64,000 bases of DNA from Anastatus disparis (GCA_017163975.1 JAFFSR010000097.1:744001-808000), one strand, 5' to 3'. Positions 1-12,118 are shown, counted from the first letter of the stretch. The notes: a model not told the origin generated them from the letters alone. Program-made: numbers and translations.

Positions 1-150
1 AACAAGCTGAACAAGATTTACAGTTAAATTTATAAACAATACCAGTGATATCATCTTTCTTAAGCTTATCTTTACCAATTTTGATAATGTGGTCAAGTTT
101 TTTATTAACTAATGGTATAGTATTTATGTTAAATTTTTTTAACATAAATA

Positions 151-427
151 TCAAAGAGATCATTAAAAACAAGATTAAATGAACATAAAAAGTCTATCAA
201 TAAAAATACAGTTGTGGGTGAACACATGAAAAAATGCTCTCATGAATTTGATTGGTCAAATACAATAATTTTAGATAAAGAATGTAACAACAACAAAAGC
301 GTAAGATATCCGAAATGTTATATATAAACGGAAATAAAAATGCGATAAATTTAAAAACGGACATAATGTATTTGCCTTCTGTTTATAAACAAATATCTAA
401 CTGTCTTTCTGATTTTCAATATAAATA
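151..427 (+). pseudogene. GIY-YIG tail of Penelope-like ORF, copy A
   Basis: Holds only the last part of the endonuclease domain of a Penelope-like polyprotein, downstream of the YIG motif, ending at the TAG shared by all copies (427, 3286, 6143). A 2-base length difference against copies B and C near 290-298 (extra CA in an AAC run) breaks the frame. It cannot encode a working protein. Confidence 0.8.
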
Positions 428-581
428 GACAACAACTTGTATCAGTTCTTAGTTCGACAATATGAGTAATTCTCATGTAACTAGTTTAGTGTATGAATTA
501 ATTTTAAGTTAGGTATGTACTGTAAAGTGAAAACTATTTTTGTGTATATTTAATTTGTTTTGTTTAATAAATTTTAATTAC

Positions 582-640
582 GTCTTTTAGTCTGAAGAGG
601 TCGGAAACCATACCGACGAAACGTAACAATTTTTTTTAAA
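582..640 (+). ncRNA. Hammerhead-ribozyme-like motif, Penelope copy A border
   Basis: CTGAAGA starts at 592, followed by a GTCGG/CCGAC stem II with an 8-base loop and then GAAACGTA. ACGT gives the tiny palindromic stem III typical of hammerheads reported in Penelope-like elements, which need a dimer. Partial pairing of bases before CTGAAGA with bases after GTA could form stem I (AC/GT plus A/T runs). Relative to consensus, one extra G lies between CTGAAGA and stem II. Activity is not shown. Confidence 0.5.
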
Positions 641-743
641 ATGATTTTTGGATCTTATTGATTTACAAAGGCCTTACTTCCCATTGGTTGGATAAAAGTT
701 TATATTATTTGTTTTAAATTGTGGAAGAAAAAGTTATTCTAAA

Positions 744-3286
744 ATGAATCACGGCGTACAACCTAGAAAGTGCCGTTCTCAAAGAGGATTGAGTTTTTAT
801 GGATTTATCTTCATAAATTTTGGTTTTCACGCAGTTCACTATCTGAAAAATTGGACAATGTTGAGACATAATTTATCAACTGCTAACGCCCATCATCAAT
901 TTTTGGTGAGATGTAAACAGTCGGGATTGATTCCTAATCATATAATGAGAGCTGATAAATCGTTAAATAGTTTTAAATTTTATAGCAATTCGGTTAAAAA
1001 TAAAGTGAAAACTTTTAATTTAAGAATTCAATATAGAATGTTCAATTTCATGTTGTGTGACAGTTTCATACATTTAAATTATTTACATAAACGTTTGAAC
1101 GCCTTGAAATATAAAATTAGTCATTTAAAAATAGATAAACAGTCTCTCTATAATTTTTATACAATGACTGAGAGAAAAAGTAGAAATATTTATTTTAAAA
1201 AATCTAAAATGCTCGATATTAAATTTAATAAATTATATTGTAATAAATTTAATTCTGTTAATGAATCAGATAATGTAATTGTTAAAAATAGTTGGGTCAA
1301 AAATATTTCAGATTTTTCATTGCCAATAGAAGTAACTAATATTGTTTCTCTAGGTCCTAAGTTTAACGTCAAATCAAATATAAACAAACTCGATTCAATA
1401 GACATAATAAAGAATGTAGAATTTAAATTAGGATTTTTAAATAATGTTGATTCAAATATTATAAACAATGTTAGATCAACAATTGTTAGAAATATTAAAT
1501 ATAATTTAAAAAATAGACTTCAATTGTCAGTAGAAGAGAGAAAAGTTTAATAATGATTTATTATTTACCAAAAAATTTGTAAAAGAAAATGAAAATAATT
1601 TACTTTTACTAGAGCCGATAAAGGAAATTTGACCGTTTGTATGAATTTATCTGATTATATTGCGAAAATGAACGTTTTATTGTCTAATAGTGACACATAC
1701 AAAGTTTGTAATAAATGTCCGTTAGCTACCATACAGAAAGAAGTATATAAATTTATGAAGATTCTAAATAATTTAGAATCTCTTGACAGATTATATAAAG
1801 ATATGGAATTAACACAAACAAACACTGTGTTACCTCAGTGCGTATGGACTACCAAAGATACATAAAATTAACATTCCTCTTAGACCAATCATTTCTACTA
1901 TTGGTAGTCCCATTCATAATTTAGCAAAATCTTTATATGATAATTTAAAAAGACATTTAATATTCCGAATTCTAACATTGATAACAGTTTAAATTTTGTA
2001 CATAAAATTAGAGACATTATAATTCCGAAAGACTTTTGTTTAATTTCTTTAGATGTTACTTCTTTGTATACAAATGTATCATATGAACTCGTAATGAAAA
2101 GTCTAGAAAGACGTGTAGAGTCAATTCATAATAAATGTAAAATTCCGTTTTGTGATGTTATCAATATTACTAAGTTTTTATTTAATAATACATTTTTTAC
2201 TTTTAATAATGTGACTTATCAACAAATTTATGGCACTCCTATGGGTTCTCCCATTTCGCCATTATTTGCGAATATAGTAATGGACGATTTAGAGAGCGAG
2301 TGTCTTAGCATTTTAAAATTTGAACATAATATAAAACCGATCTTTTATTATAGATATGTTGACGACATAATAACTTGTATTCATAAAGATGATCTCACAA
2401 CTGTATTGAATATTTTTAATAATTATGACAAATGTATTGGATTTACGCATGAGATGGAAAAAACAATAAAATTAACTTTTTAGATTTAACTTTAATTAGA
2501 GAAAATAATTATTTAATAACTGATTGGTTTCAAAAATCAACAAATTCCTCTCGTTTACTGAACTTTAAATCTTTTCATACCATAGAATTAAAACGTAATA
2601 TTGTTTACAATTTAACCGATAGAGCAGTTTTACTTTCAGACAAACGATTTCAAGAAAAGAATATTAATTTAATTAAAAAGTTATTGCAACAAAATGATTA
2701 TCCAAAAAAATTCATTATATCATGCATAAACAAAAGATTACAAAATTATAAATATAATAATGTTAATGAAAAATCAAAACTAAGTAATTTTTCTGACTCA
2801 ATATGTACAATAGCGATTCCTTTTGTTCCTCGATTATATAACCAATGCAAAAAATCGTTAAAAAAATTTAACATAAATACTATACCATTAGTTAATAAAA
2901 AACTTGACCACATTATCAAAATTGGTAAAGATAAGCTTAAGAAAGATGATATCACTGGTATTGTTTATAAATTTAACTGTAAATCTTGTTCAGCTTGTTA
3001 TATTGGGGAATCAAAGAGATCATTAAAAACAAGATTAAATGAACATAAAAAGTCTATCAATAAAAATACAGTTGTGGGTGAACACATGAAAAAATGCTCT
3101 CATGAATTTGATTGGTCAAATACAATAATTTTAGATAAAGAATGTAACAACAAAAAGCGTAAGATATCCGAAATGTTATATATAAACGGAAATAAAAATG
3201 CGATAAATTTAAAAACGGACATAATGTATTTGCCTTCTGTTTATAAACAAATATCTAACTGTCTTTCTGATTTTCAATATAAATAG
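744..3286 (+). pseudogene. Penelope-like RT / GIY-YIG polyprotein, copy B (frameshifted)
   Basis: Encodes reverse transcriptase followed by a GIY-YIG endonuclease, the hallmark pair of Penelope-like elements, which nick DNA and prime reverse transcription at the target. Segments: N-terminal 744-1550; 1629-1865; RT core 2064-2483 with GTPMGSPISP and the catalytic YVDD; 2684-3286 with a CxxCxxC-like linker, ACYIGES and the following R. Against copy C I see three single-base frame breaks: an extra G in the GAGAGAAAA run near 1543, an extra A near 1835, and one A lost in the A-run near 2462. All key motifs survive in separate frames, so it is a recent pseudogene. The start is the ATG at 744, shared with copy C. 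Confidence 0.9.
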
Positions 3287-3439
3287 ACAACAACTTGTAT
3301 CAGTTCTTAGTTCGACAATATGAGTAATTCTCATGTAACTAGTTTAGTGTATGAATTAATTTTAAGTTAGGTATGTACTGTAAAGTGAAAACTATTTTTG
3401 TGTATATTTAATTTGTTTTGTTTAATAAATTTTAATTAC

Positions 3440-3498
3440 GTCTTTTAGTCTGAAGAGGTCGGAAACCATACCGACGAAACGTAACAATTTTTTTTAAA
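3440..3498 (+). ncRNA. Hammerhead-ribozyme-like motif, Penelope copy B border
   Basis: Same sequence as in copy A, shifted by 2,858 bp (CTGAAGA at 3450). It lies inside the 3' UTR, about 160 bases after the ORF stop, and just before the leader of copy C, as expected if it processes tandem transcripts into units. Confidence 0.5.
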
Positions 3499-3601
3499 AT
3501 GATTTTTGGATCTTATTGATTTACAAAGGCCTTACTTCCCATTGGTTGGATAAAAGTTTATATTATTTGTTTTAAATTGTGGAAGAAAAAGTTATTCTAA
3601 A

Positions 3602-6143
3602 ATGAATCACGGCGTACAACCTAGAAAGTGCCGTTCTCAAAGAGGATTGAGTTTTTATGGATTTATCTTCATAAATTTTGGTTTTCACGCAGTTCACTAT
3701 CTGAAAAATTGGACAATGTTGAGACATAATTTATCAACTGCTAACGCCCATCATCAATTTTTGGTGAGATGTAAACAGTCGGGATTGATTCCTAATCATA
3801 TAATGAGAGCTGATAAATCGTTAAATAGTTTTAAATTTTATAGCAATTCGGTTAAAAATAAATTGAAAACTTTTAATTTAAGAATTCAATATAGAATGTT
3901 CAATTTCATGTTGTGTGACAGTTTCATACATTTAAATTATTTACATAAACGTTTGAACGCCTTGAAATATAAAATTAGTCATTTAAAAATAGATAAACAG
4001 TCTCTCTATAATTTTTATACAATGACTGAGAGAAAAAGTAGAAATATTTATTTTAAAAAATCTAAAATGCTCGATATTAAATTTAATAAATTATATTGTA
4101 ATAAATTTAATTCTGTTAATGAATCAGATAATGTAATTGTTAAAAATAGTTGGGTCAAAAATATTTCAGATTTTTCATTGCCAATAGAAGTAACTAATAT
4201 TGTTTCTCTAGGTCCTAAGTTTAACGTCAAATCAAATATAAACAAACTCGATTCAATAGACATAATAAAGAATGTAGAATTTAAATTAGGATTTTTAAAT
4301 AATGTTGATTCAAATATTATAAACAATGTTAGATCAACAATTGTTAGAAATATTAAATATAATTTAAAAAATAGACTTCAATTGTCAGTAGAAGAGAAAA
4401 AGTTTAATAATGATTTATTATTTACCAAAAAATTTGTAAAAGAAAATGAAAATAATTTACTTTTTACTAGAGCCGATAAAGGAAATTCGACCGTTTGTAT
4501 GAATTTATCTGATTATATTGCGAAAATGAACGTTTTATTGTCTAATAGTGACACATACAAAGTTTGTAATAAATGTCCGTTAGCTACCATACAGAAAGAA
4601 GTATATAAATTTATGAAGATTCTAAATAATTTAGAATCTCTTGACAGATTATATAAAGATATGGAATTAACACAAACAAACACTGTGTTACCTCGTGCGT
4701 ATGGACTACCAAAGATACATAAAATTAACATTCCTCTTAGACCAATCATTTCTACTATTGGTAGTCCCATTCATAATTAAGCAAAATCTTTATATGATAA
4801 TTTAAAAAAGACATTTAATATTCCGAATTCTAACATTGATAACAGTTTAAATTTTGTACATAAAATTAGAGACATTATAATTCCGAAAGACTTTTGTTTA
4901 ATTTCTTTAGATGTTACTTCTTTGTATACAAATGTATCATATGAACTCGTAATGAAAAGTCTAGAAAGACGTGTAGAGTCAATTCATAATAAATGTAAAA
5001 TTCCGTTTTGTGATGTTATCAATATTACTAAGTTTTTATTTAATAATACATTTTTTACTTTTAATAATGTGACTTATCAACAAATTTATGGCACTCCTAT
5101 GGGTTCTCCCATTTCGCCATTATTTGCGAATATAGTAATGGACGATTTAGAGAGCGAGTGTCTTAGCATATTAAAATTTGAACATAATATAAAACCGATC
5201 TTTTATTATAGATATGTTGACGACATAATAACTTGTATTCATAAAGATGATCTCACAACTGTATTGAATATTTTTAATAATTATGACAAATGTATTGGAT
5301 TTACGCATGAGATGGAAAAAAACAATAAAATTAACTTTTTAGATTTAACTTTAATTAGAGAAAATAATTATTTAATAACTGATTGGTTTCAAAAATCAAC
5401 AAATTCCTCTCGTTTACTGAACTTTAAATCTTTTCATACCATAGAATTAAAACGTAATATTGTTTACAATTTAACCGATAGAGCAGTTTTACTTTCAGAC
5501 AAACGATTTCAAGAAAAGAATATTAATTTAATTAAAAAGTTATTGCAACAAAATGATTATCCAAAAAAATTCATTATATCATGCATAAACAAAAGATTAC
5601 AAAATTATAAATATAATAATGTTAATGAAAAATCAAAACTAAGTAATTTTTCTGACTCAATATGTACAATAGCGATTCCTTTTGTTCCTCGATTATATAA
5701 CCAATGCAAAAAATCGTTAAAAAATTTAACATAAATACTATACCATTAGTTAATAAAAACTTGACCACATTATCAAAATTGGTAAAGATAAGCTTAAGAA
5801 AGATGATATCACTGGTATTGTTTATAAATTTAACTGTAAATCTTGTTCAGCTTGTTATATTGGGGAATCAAAGAGATCATTAAAAACAAGATTAAATGAA
5901 CATAAAAAGTCTATCAATAAAAATACAGTTGTGGGTGAACACATGAAAAAATGCTCTCATGAATTTGATTGGTCAAATACAATAATTTTAGATAAAGAAT
6001 GTAACAACAAAAAGCGTAAGATATCCGAAATGTTATATATAAACGGAAATAAAAATGCGATAAATTTAAAAACGGACATAATGTATTTGCCTTCTGTTTA
6101 TAAACAAATATCTAACTGTCTTTCTGATTTTCAATATAAATAG
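3602..6143 (+). pseudogene. Penelope-like RT / GIY-YIG polyprotein, copy C (nonsense and frameshifts)
   Basis: Same protein as copy B. The first 392 codons (3602-4780) are open, through the two points where copy B is broken. They end at a TAA (4778-4780) where copy B has TTA, so a single-base nonsense change. The RT core resumes at 4922-5734 with GTPMGSPISP and YVDD. Two single-base losses in A-runs near 5722 and 5749 break the linker and GIY-YIG region, whose tail is open at 5931-6143. Copy B is intact where C is broken and the reverse, so the breaks came after the copies separated. Family call is firm; the clade within Penelope-like elements is not resolved. Confidence 0.9.
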
Positions 6144-6297
6144 ACAACAACTTGTATCAGTTCTTAGTTCGACAATATGAGTAATTCTCATGTAACTAGT
6201 TTAGTGTATGAATTAATTTTAAGTTAGGTATGTACTGTAAAGTGAAAACTATTTTTGTGTATATTTAATTTGTTTTGTTTAATAAATTTTAATTACG

Positions 6298-6356
6298 TCT
6301 TTTTAGTCTGAAGAGGTCGGAAACCATACCGACGAAACGTAACAATTTTTTTAAAA
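6298..6356 (+). ncRNA. Hammerhead-ribozyme-like motif, Penelope copy C border
   Basis: CTGAAGA at 6308 with the same GTCGG/CCGAC stem and GAAACGTA. One extra T upstream and one T fewer downstream than in copy B. No following unit, so in this copy it could only act with one of the others. Confidence 0.45.
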
Positions 6357-6876
6357 ATGATTTTTGGATCTTATTGATTTACAAAGGCCTTACTTCCCAT
6401 TGGTTGGATAAAAGTTTATATTATAATAATTTAATTCAAGATTTTTTGATTTTATGAATTCGGTTAGTTCTATGCTTATTAAAAATGCCAAATACGAGGA
6501 AGTAGATTTATTTGAACTGTAAAAGTTTATGCTTTTAAGTGCTTTATTAGATGTTGAAGAACTTAAAATCATAAACGTCCATAATTTTATAATTACAAAA
6601 AATAATAAATCTAAATGATAAAACAAGGTAAATATGACATATTATAAACTATTTTCAGTAATAAAATCAAACATTGACATTAGAATTTCATGAAATCATG
6701 AAACAAATGTTAAGTATTTTTTTTATTATTGAATTTTGCATGGGTTCACAGAATCAATCCATTTATTTAGTATTTGAAACTATCAAATTTGACATTAGAA
6801 TTTCATGAAATCACGAAACAAATGTCAAGTATAAAAGCTTACCTTTCAAAAGGTATATGATGGGCAAGTATGCTTA

Positions 6877-7763
6877 CCCTATTAAAAAAAAACACGTATT
6901 TTTTACATGTAAAATCTGCGTGTTTTTTCACGTATATTTTTCACGTGTTTTTTTTCACGTGTATTTTTCAGGTGTATTTTTCACATATTTTTTTATAGCT
7001 TTTCGAAGAGCTTCTACTGTCCGGCCTCTTATATCTGCGTCTTCCAAATTTTTGTAAAGGATGACATAACTTAGAAAAACGCCACCTAGTGACTTAAAGT
7101 CAAACCGACGTAATCGATCATTAAGAGCAGGTCGTATATCTCTATCCTTTTCTAATCAAAGAATTTATTTTTTTGCAAAAACTAATAATTGTAGCAAAAA
7201 ATAAGGAGATAGCCCCATCTCGTATAATAAAAAGGAAGATTTTCTTTGATGAGAAAAAATTATTTTTATCGATTCGTTTTGAAGAAAACCTTGAAAAACT
7301 TAAAAAATAAAGGTTAGGATGGGCGATTCAGTTTTTCAAGGTTTTCTTAAAAACGAAGCGATAAGAATAATTTTTCCTCATAAAAGAAAATCTTCCTTTT
7401 TATTATACGAGATGGGGCTTTCTTCTTATTTTTTGCTAAAATTATTAATTTTTGTGAAAAAATCAACTCTTTGATTAGAAAAGGACAGATATACTCGACC
7501 TCCTCTTAATAGCGATTTTGATTCACTAGGTGGCGTTTTTTAAAGTTTTGTCATCCCTTACACAAATTTGGAAGACGCAGATATAAGAACCCAGATGGTA
7601 GAAGATCTTCGAAAAGCTATGAAAAAATATGTGAAAAATACACCTGAAAAATACACGTGAAAAAAACACGTGAAAAATATGCGTGAAAAAACACGCAAAT
7701 TTTACATGTAAAAAACACGTGTAAAAAATACGTGTATTTTACACGTGTTTTTCTTAAATAGGG
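6877..7763. mobile_element. TA-flanked fold-back element (mariner-type MITE), host of a nested MITE
   Basis: Termini CCCTATT...AATAGGG, long inverted arms rich in TTTTTCACGTG-like motifs (6885-7118 and 7511-7760). The uninterrupted site is kept in the other arm of the larger palindrome near 9181-9190, where it reads GCTTAGCG. Here it reads GCTTA, element, TAGCG, so the target duplication is TA as in Tc1/mariner elements. Without the nested MITE it is about 502 bp. No ORF, so non-autonomous. Confidence 0.8.
7125..7505. mobile_element. 381-bp TTAA fold-back MITE, copy 1
   Basis: Flanked by TTAA at 7121-7124 and 7506-7509. The whole element folds on itself. Ends are GAGCAGGTCGTATATCTC on the left and its near complement on the right; the subterminal block TGTCCTTTTCTAATC is shared with copies at 23782, 62719 and, more diverged, 51412. 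It sits near the centre of the 6877-7763 element. No coding capacity. Confidence 0.85.
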
Positions 7764-8012
7764 TAGCGATTTATTTTAATTAACGATTTTAAACATTTTG
7801 ATGTCTTTAACATATTATAAACTGATTTTAGTAATCAAATCTAACTTCGACATTAGAATTTCATGAAATCATGAAACAAATGTCAAGTATTTTTTTTTAT
7901 AATAAAATTTAACATGGTTCACAGAATTAATCCATTTATTTAGTATTTGGAACTATCAAACCTTGAAATTAGAATTTCGTGAAATCACGAAACAAATGTC
8001 AAGTATATAATA

Positions 8013-8916
8013 CAGGTGATAAAACTATGGCATCTTACTATAATTATTAACAAAATGTTTTTCAAATTTTTTTCTTTATATATAAACGTTGAATTCCACT
8101 AACAAAATTGTATTACTTCTTGCTATCTTTTTTTATCATTTATTTAGAAAAGTTCTGAAATTTTTCAAATCTTATTAAATAGTTACAAAATTACTTGCCA
8201 GGCCCGTGGATAAACATGTTATGGCGATGTTTAAAGTTAAGAAATTTGTACATAACATATGTATTTTCTGCATTTGTTGCATAGTATATTATATAATAAT
8301 GCAATTATTTATAAGGATTAATTTAAAGTAAATTCTATTTGTTTTATAGAATTTTTGTCATGTGTCGCTGCTTCTTATTATTAATTATTAACATGTTTGG
8401 CAAAGATTCCTGTAAATTTATAAATTGGAAATAGCAAATTGTATAGTTTAAAATTGAGTAATTGATTAAAATTTTTTTTCAATTTTTATTAAATTATAGT
8501 AAAATTGTAACTATAAAAATATTGTTTTTTTTTAAATTGTAATGTTTTCTTTTTATTTTCTTACGTAATATTTTATTTTGTATTCAGTATTTTTCAGGAG
8601 CGTATTATCTTAATACATTTAAATAATTGTATATTACCTGTATCTTACACTTATTATAATTTCTAGTTCAAATGTTAGAACATACATTCATTAAGCATTT
8701 CACCAATTAAATATTTATCCACGGGCCTGGCAAGTAATTTTGTAAATATTTAATAAGATTTAAAAAATTTCAGAACTTTTCTAAATAAATGATAAAAAAA
8801 AGATAGCAAGAAGTAATACAATTTCGTTAGTGAAATTCAACGTTTATTTATGAAGGAAAAAATTAAAAAAATCTTTTGTTAAAAATTATGGTAAGATGCC
8901 ATAGTCTTATCATCTG
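8013..8916. mobile_element. TA-flanked fold-back element at the palindrome centre
   Basis: Termini CAGGTGATAAAACTATGG and the complement of CAGATGATAAGACTATGG, flanked by TA on both sides. Inverted arms of about 200 bp (including the block around GCCAGGCCCGTGGATAAA at 8199) enclose about 500 bp of AT-rich unique DNA (8216-8716) with no ORF. The TA flanks suggest a Tc1/mariner-type source. Confidence 0.75.
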
Positions 8917-9328
8917 TAATAATACAAATGTCAAGTATATAAATACTTGACATTTGTTTCGTGATCTTATGAAATTATAATGTCAAGATTCGATGGTTTC
9001 AAATACTAAATAAATGGATTAATTCTGTGAACCATGTAAAATTTAATTATAAAAAAAATACTTGACATTTGTTTCATGATTTCATGAAATTCTAATGTCA
9101 AGGTTAGATTTTATTACTAAAAATAGTTTATAATATGTTAAAGGTATCAAAATGGTTAAAATCATTAATTAAAATAAATCGCTAAGCATACTTGCCCATC
9201 ATATACCTTTTGAAAGGTAAGCTTTTATACTTGATATTTGTTTCGTAATTTCATGAAATTCTAATTATATTCTCTTTTTCATTTCGTGTTGTTGTCTAAT
9301 TCGATAATATGTTCTTATAGTCAAAGGA

Positions 9329-11049
9329 TAATAAACTAGATAAAAATCATATTGCGATTATCGAGAAATATATAAATCGTCCAGAAAAATATGATGATTA
9401 TTCTTTATTAAAATTTACCAAATGCATTAACGATATATGGTCAACGATATACCAAGAGTAGAAAAGTAAATATTGTGCAAGTCCATTCAATTTCAACTCT
9501 TAATAATGATATTGATGTGGAACCCTATTATGATGAATATTCTTGGTTTTCATTATATGAAGAACATGATATAATATCAATTGAACCGATGAACTTGAAC
9601 TTAAATAAGATAGATGAAAACGATACAGGTGACTGCAATAATGACAAAATTCATTATAACATATTTGAATTGGAACATATTCATCATTACGTAATGAGAA
9701 ATCCGATGATTAATTAAGACAACGTTTGATGAAACGTACATATGATACAAATATTTCATATAAATAATAAAAATATAGGCCAAATCAATTCGTATGATGA
9801 TATTAAAAGAGTGTTAATTCAAGGAAAAGCTGGTTCGGAAAAGAGTATATTGATCTATCGAATCGTCCAAAAAGTAACGAGCAATCTTGGTCCCGATGCT
9901 ATCATTTTTGTGGCACCAACAGGCGCATCAGCTTTGAATGTGAATGATTCCACACTACACTCGTATTTTAGATAGCCAATATTCACCAAGAATTTCGAAT
10001 CTTTGAAGGGTGAAGTGTTGCGCACTTTTCAACTGGAAAAAGAAAATTTGAAATTTATTATTGTAGATGAAATGTCGATTGGTGCGAGAATGCTCAATGA
10101 AATCGAAAATAGATGTCAAGATATGTTTTCGTTGATCAATGAACCATTCGACAGTTTATGTGTACTAATGTTTGGCGATTAGAAACCATTGCCACCAGTA
10201 AAAGATATCACTTTGTTCAATGCCTCGTACAAGGATTCAATGACCACAAATGGCATGATCGTATTCAATTCATTTCAATTATATTTTAAATTGACGATTT
10301 GTCATCGCCAAAATACGGATTATACTTTTTCTACGTTATTAGATCGACTAGCAAAAGGAAATATATCGGCCGAAGATTATCATTTATCATCAATAGAAAG
10401 GAAAAGTATTTTAAATCAAGAGGATCGTATTCGATTCACAAATGCCATACATTTATTACCAACCAACGAAATGATCAGGATAAAGAATAAAAATCATCCA
10501 CGCAATCTTCAACAACCGATGCAATAGGCAGTCATGATTTACCTAATCATCATAACGAATTTTCAGGTTTATCAAAAACGCTATATTTAGCGATAGATTT
10601 AGCCATAGATTGTAGAGTAATGTTTTGTTACAATAAGTGGACGACAGGAAGAATGGTAAATGGCTTATTAGGGTTTGTTAGATATTTCATCAGATGAAAT
10701 CGCTACACCTCCTAACTTACTCAAGTATCTCATGGTCGAATTTAATTCGTACGATGGACCTTATGTACAAGAAAACGTATTTCCGATAAAACCGATTATA
10801 CAGTCATGGGAAAAAATGTCATTAACTATTTCCTTTTTTATAACGAGGAAACAGTTCCCTTTTGAACTGGCATACGCTATCACTATCCATAAGACACAAG
10901 ATTTAAACCTGTCGTGGACAGTTATTGATATAAGATCTAGAGAATTTTTATCGCATTTAATATGCGTAGTCTTAAATAGATTGAAAAGTTTAGTCAATAT
11001 TATGTTTTTTCAATTTTACGATAAAAAGAGATTTGATGCAATCAACAAA
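9329..11049 (+). pseudogene. Pif1-like / Helitron-type helicase remnant
   Basis: Fragments of a superfamily 1B DNA helicase in order. A YINRPEKYDDYSLLKF block near 9390 is typical of the region before the helicase domain in Helitrons. Walker A is QGKAGSEKS at about 9823 (consensus GKAGSGKS, so one Gly is changed), followed by APTGASA. Walker B is VDEMSIGARML near 10070, then FGD..LPPV at about 10170-10200. Motif VI-like YAITIHKTQDLNLSW is near 10875, and a final LNRLKSLVNIMFFQFYDKKRF near 10975. Most lies in one frame, broken by stop codons at 9973, 10180, 10525 and others. No Rep nuclease domain and no Helitron termini were found, so a free Pif1-type element is also possible. It runs into a microsatellite. 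Confidence 0.75.
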
Positions 11050-11057
11050 TCATGTGA

Positions 11058-11249
11058 TTGCATGTGTATGTGTGTATGTGTATGTGTGTATGTGTGTATG
11101 TGTATGTGCGTATGTGTGTATGTGCATGTGTGTATGTGTATGTGTATGTGTATGGGTGAATGTGTATGTGTGTGTGTATGTGTATGTGTGAATGTGTATG
11201 TGTGTATGTGTATGTATGTATGTGTATGTGTGTATGTGTATGTGTGTAT
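11058..11249. repeat. (TGTATG)n-type microsatellite
   Basis: Uninterrupted alternation of TGTGTATG and TGTATGTG units. It lengthens the open frame of the preceding helicase remnant with a false CVCMCV stretch. Confidence 0.95.
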
Positions 11250-11551
11250 TAGCGATGCCGAAAGTGGCAGAGTCAGAGAGGGAAATTCAAAAATGTATAA
11301 AAAAAAGTATTAGAATAAATAGTTTTCAAAATTTGATTGTTAATAAATAATTCTAAAAAACAAAGTTACTATAGCAAAATTAATTTTCTTTTATTATGAA
11401 CATTTTTTTCTAATTAAAAAAATTTTGCTAAACCCAAAAAAATGTAAAAAATAGAAAAAAAATTATTTTGTTATAGTAACTTTGTTTTTTAGAATTATTT
11501 ATTTTAATATATTTTTTTATACGTTTTTGAATTTCTCTTTTTGGCATCGCT
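11250..11551. mobile_element. Small fold-back MITE inside a microsatellite
   Basis: Ends AGCGATGCCGAAAGTGG and the complement of CAGCGATGCCAAAAAGAG form an inverted pair, and the inner arms continue to pair (AAACAAAGTTACTATA with TATAGTAACTTTGTTT). TG-repeat DNA continues on both sides, so it inserted into the microsatellite. Target duplication cannot be read in the repeat. Confidence 0.8.
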
Positions 11552-11631
11552 GGTGTGTATGTGTGTGTGTATGCTTATGTGTATATGTGTATGTGTATGT
11601 GGGTATGTGGGCATATGATGTAAGGAATTAA

Positions 11632-11688
<57 letters not shown>

Positions 11689-11690
11689 CA
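11552..11690. repeat. TG/TA microsatellites
   Basis: TGTGTATG units to about 11612, then a (TA)n tract at 11637-11689. Simple sequence only. Confidence 0.9.
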
Positions 11691-12118
11691 AAAATAATTA
11701 TGAATATATACGTATAAGTGAAAATGTACTCCAAAATGCTATTATATTTCAAAAATATACAAAAAAAATTTTTTTTCGAATAGACGAGATTTAGAAACCA
11801 TTATGACTATTGATACCAAAAAGAATAGGGTTCTTCCTCAACTTATTTTACAACATTTTTTAACCGATTTGACTAGATATATCAAATGGATTTCGCGCCA
11901 TCGAAGACAAAAAAAGGTGAAAAAATCAGCAAAACAGACCTAGAGACGACTTCGCTGCGCTCAGCGTAATAACTTAGGCCCTCAGTTTGAGATCGGAAAT
12001 AGTCCACTTCAATCTAATGCACATATTTTTTTTTATAATTTGAAGCCGCTTTTGCACATTTTCAAAAAAACCAAAATATGTCAATGTACATTGTAACGTA
12101 CATTGGTTCTGAAAGGGT
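11691..12118. other. AT-rich stretch, nothing recognised
   Basis: No ORF or repeat partner recognised. An uncommon GC patch near 11940-11965 (GACTTCGCTGCGCTCAGCG) forms a short hairpin. Confidence 0.5.

Larger units (their letters stand above)
1..708 (+). mobile_element. Penelope-like element, copy A (5'-truncated, 5' end inverted)
   Basis: Positions 151-708 match the 3' end of the downstream unit at +2858 to +2860. Positions 1 to about 140 match 2999 down to about 2860 of that unit in reverse complement, so the 5' part of this copy is inverted against the rest. The junction near 141-150 is itself a small palindrome. A 5' truncation with inversion is known for Penelope-like insertions. The copy runs without a gap into copy B, so the three copies form a head-to-tail array. 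The window edge cuts it, so more may lie upstream. Confidence 0.9.
709..3566 (+). mobile_element. Penelope-like element, copy B (full unit)
   Basis: One complete 2,858-bp unit of the tandem array. It starts at the point where copy C loses similarity at its 3' end, which sets the unit border at about 708/709, 3566/3567 and 6424. It holds a ~35-bp leader, one broken ORF, a 3' UTR and a hammerhead-like motif. B and C are nearly identical apart from single-base indels and few substitutions, so the array is young or kept alike by exchange. Confidence 0.9.
3567..6424 (+). mobile_element. Penelope-like element, copy C (last unit of the array)
   Basis: Third unit, head-to-tail with copy B, same length and order. 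Its 3' end at about 6424 meets unrelated sequence, which gives the true 3' end of the element. Its hammerhead-like motif has one extra T upstream compared with A and B. Confidence 0.9.
6635..9268. repeat. Composite fold-back region with nested palindromes
   Basis: A ~190-bp unit containing GACATTAGAATTTCATG appears directly repeated at about 6640-6830 and 7800-8005 and inverted at about 8935-9125; a further inverted part, with AAAGCTTACCTTTCAAAAGG, is at 6834-6870 and 9180-9230. The outer arms fold on each other around the 8013-8916 element. Two further insertions lie in the left arm. No coding sequence is visible in it. Confidence 0.75.

Noticed and set aside
7125..7505. Fold-backs with ~40-bp ends as a CRISPR array
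   Set aside because: Copies are dispersed, palindromic over their whole length and flanked by TTAA; no spacers.
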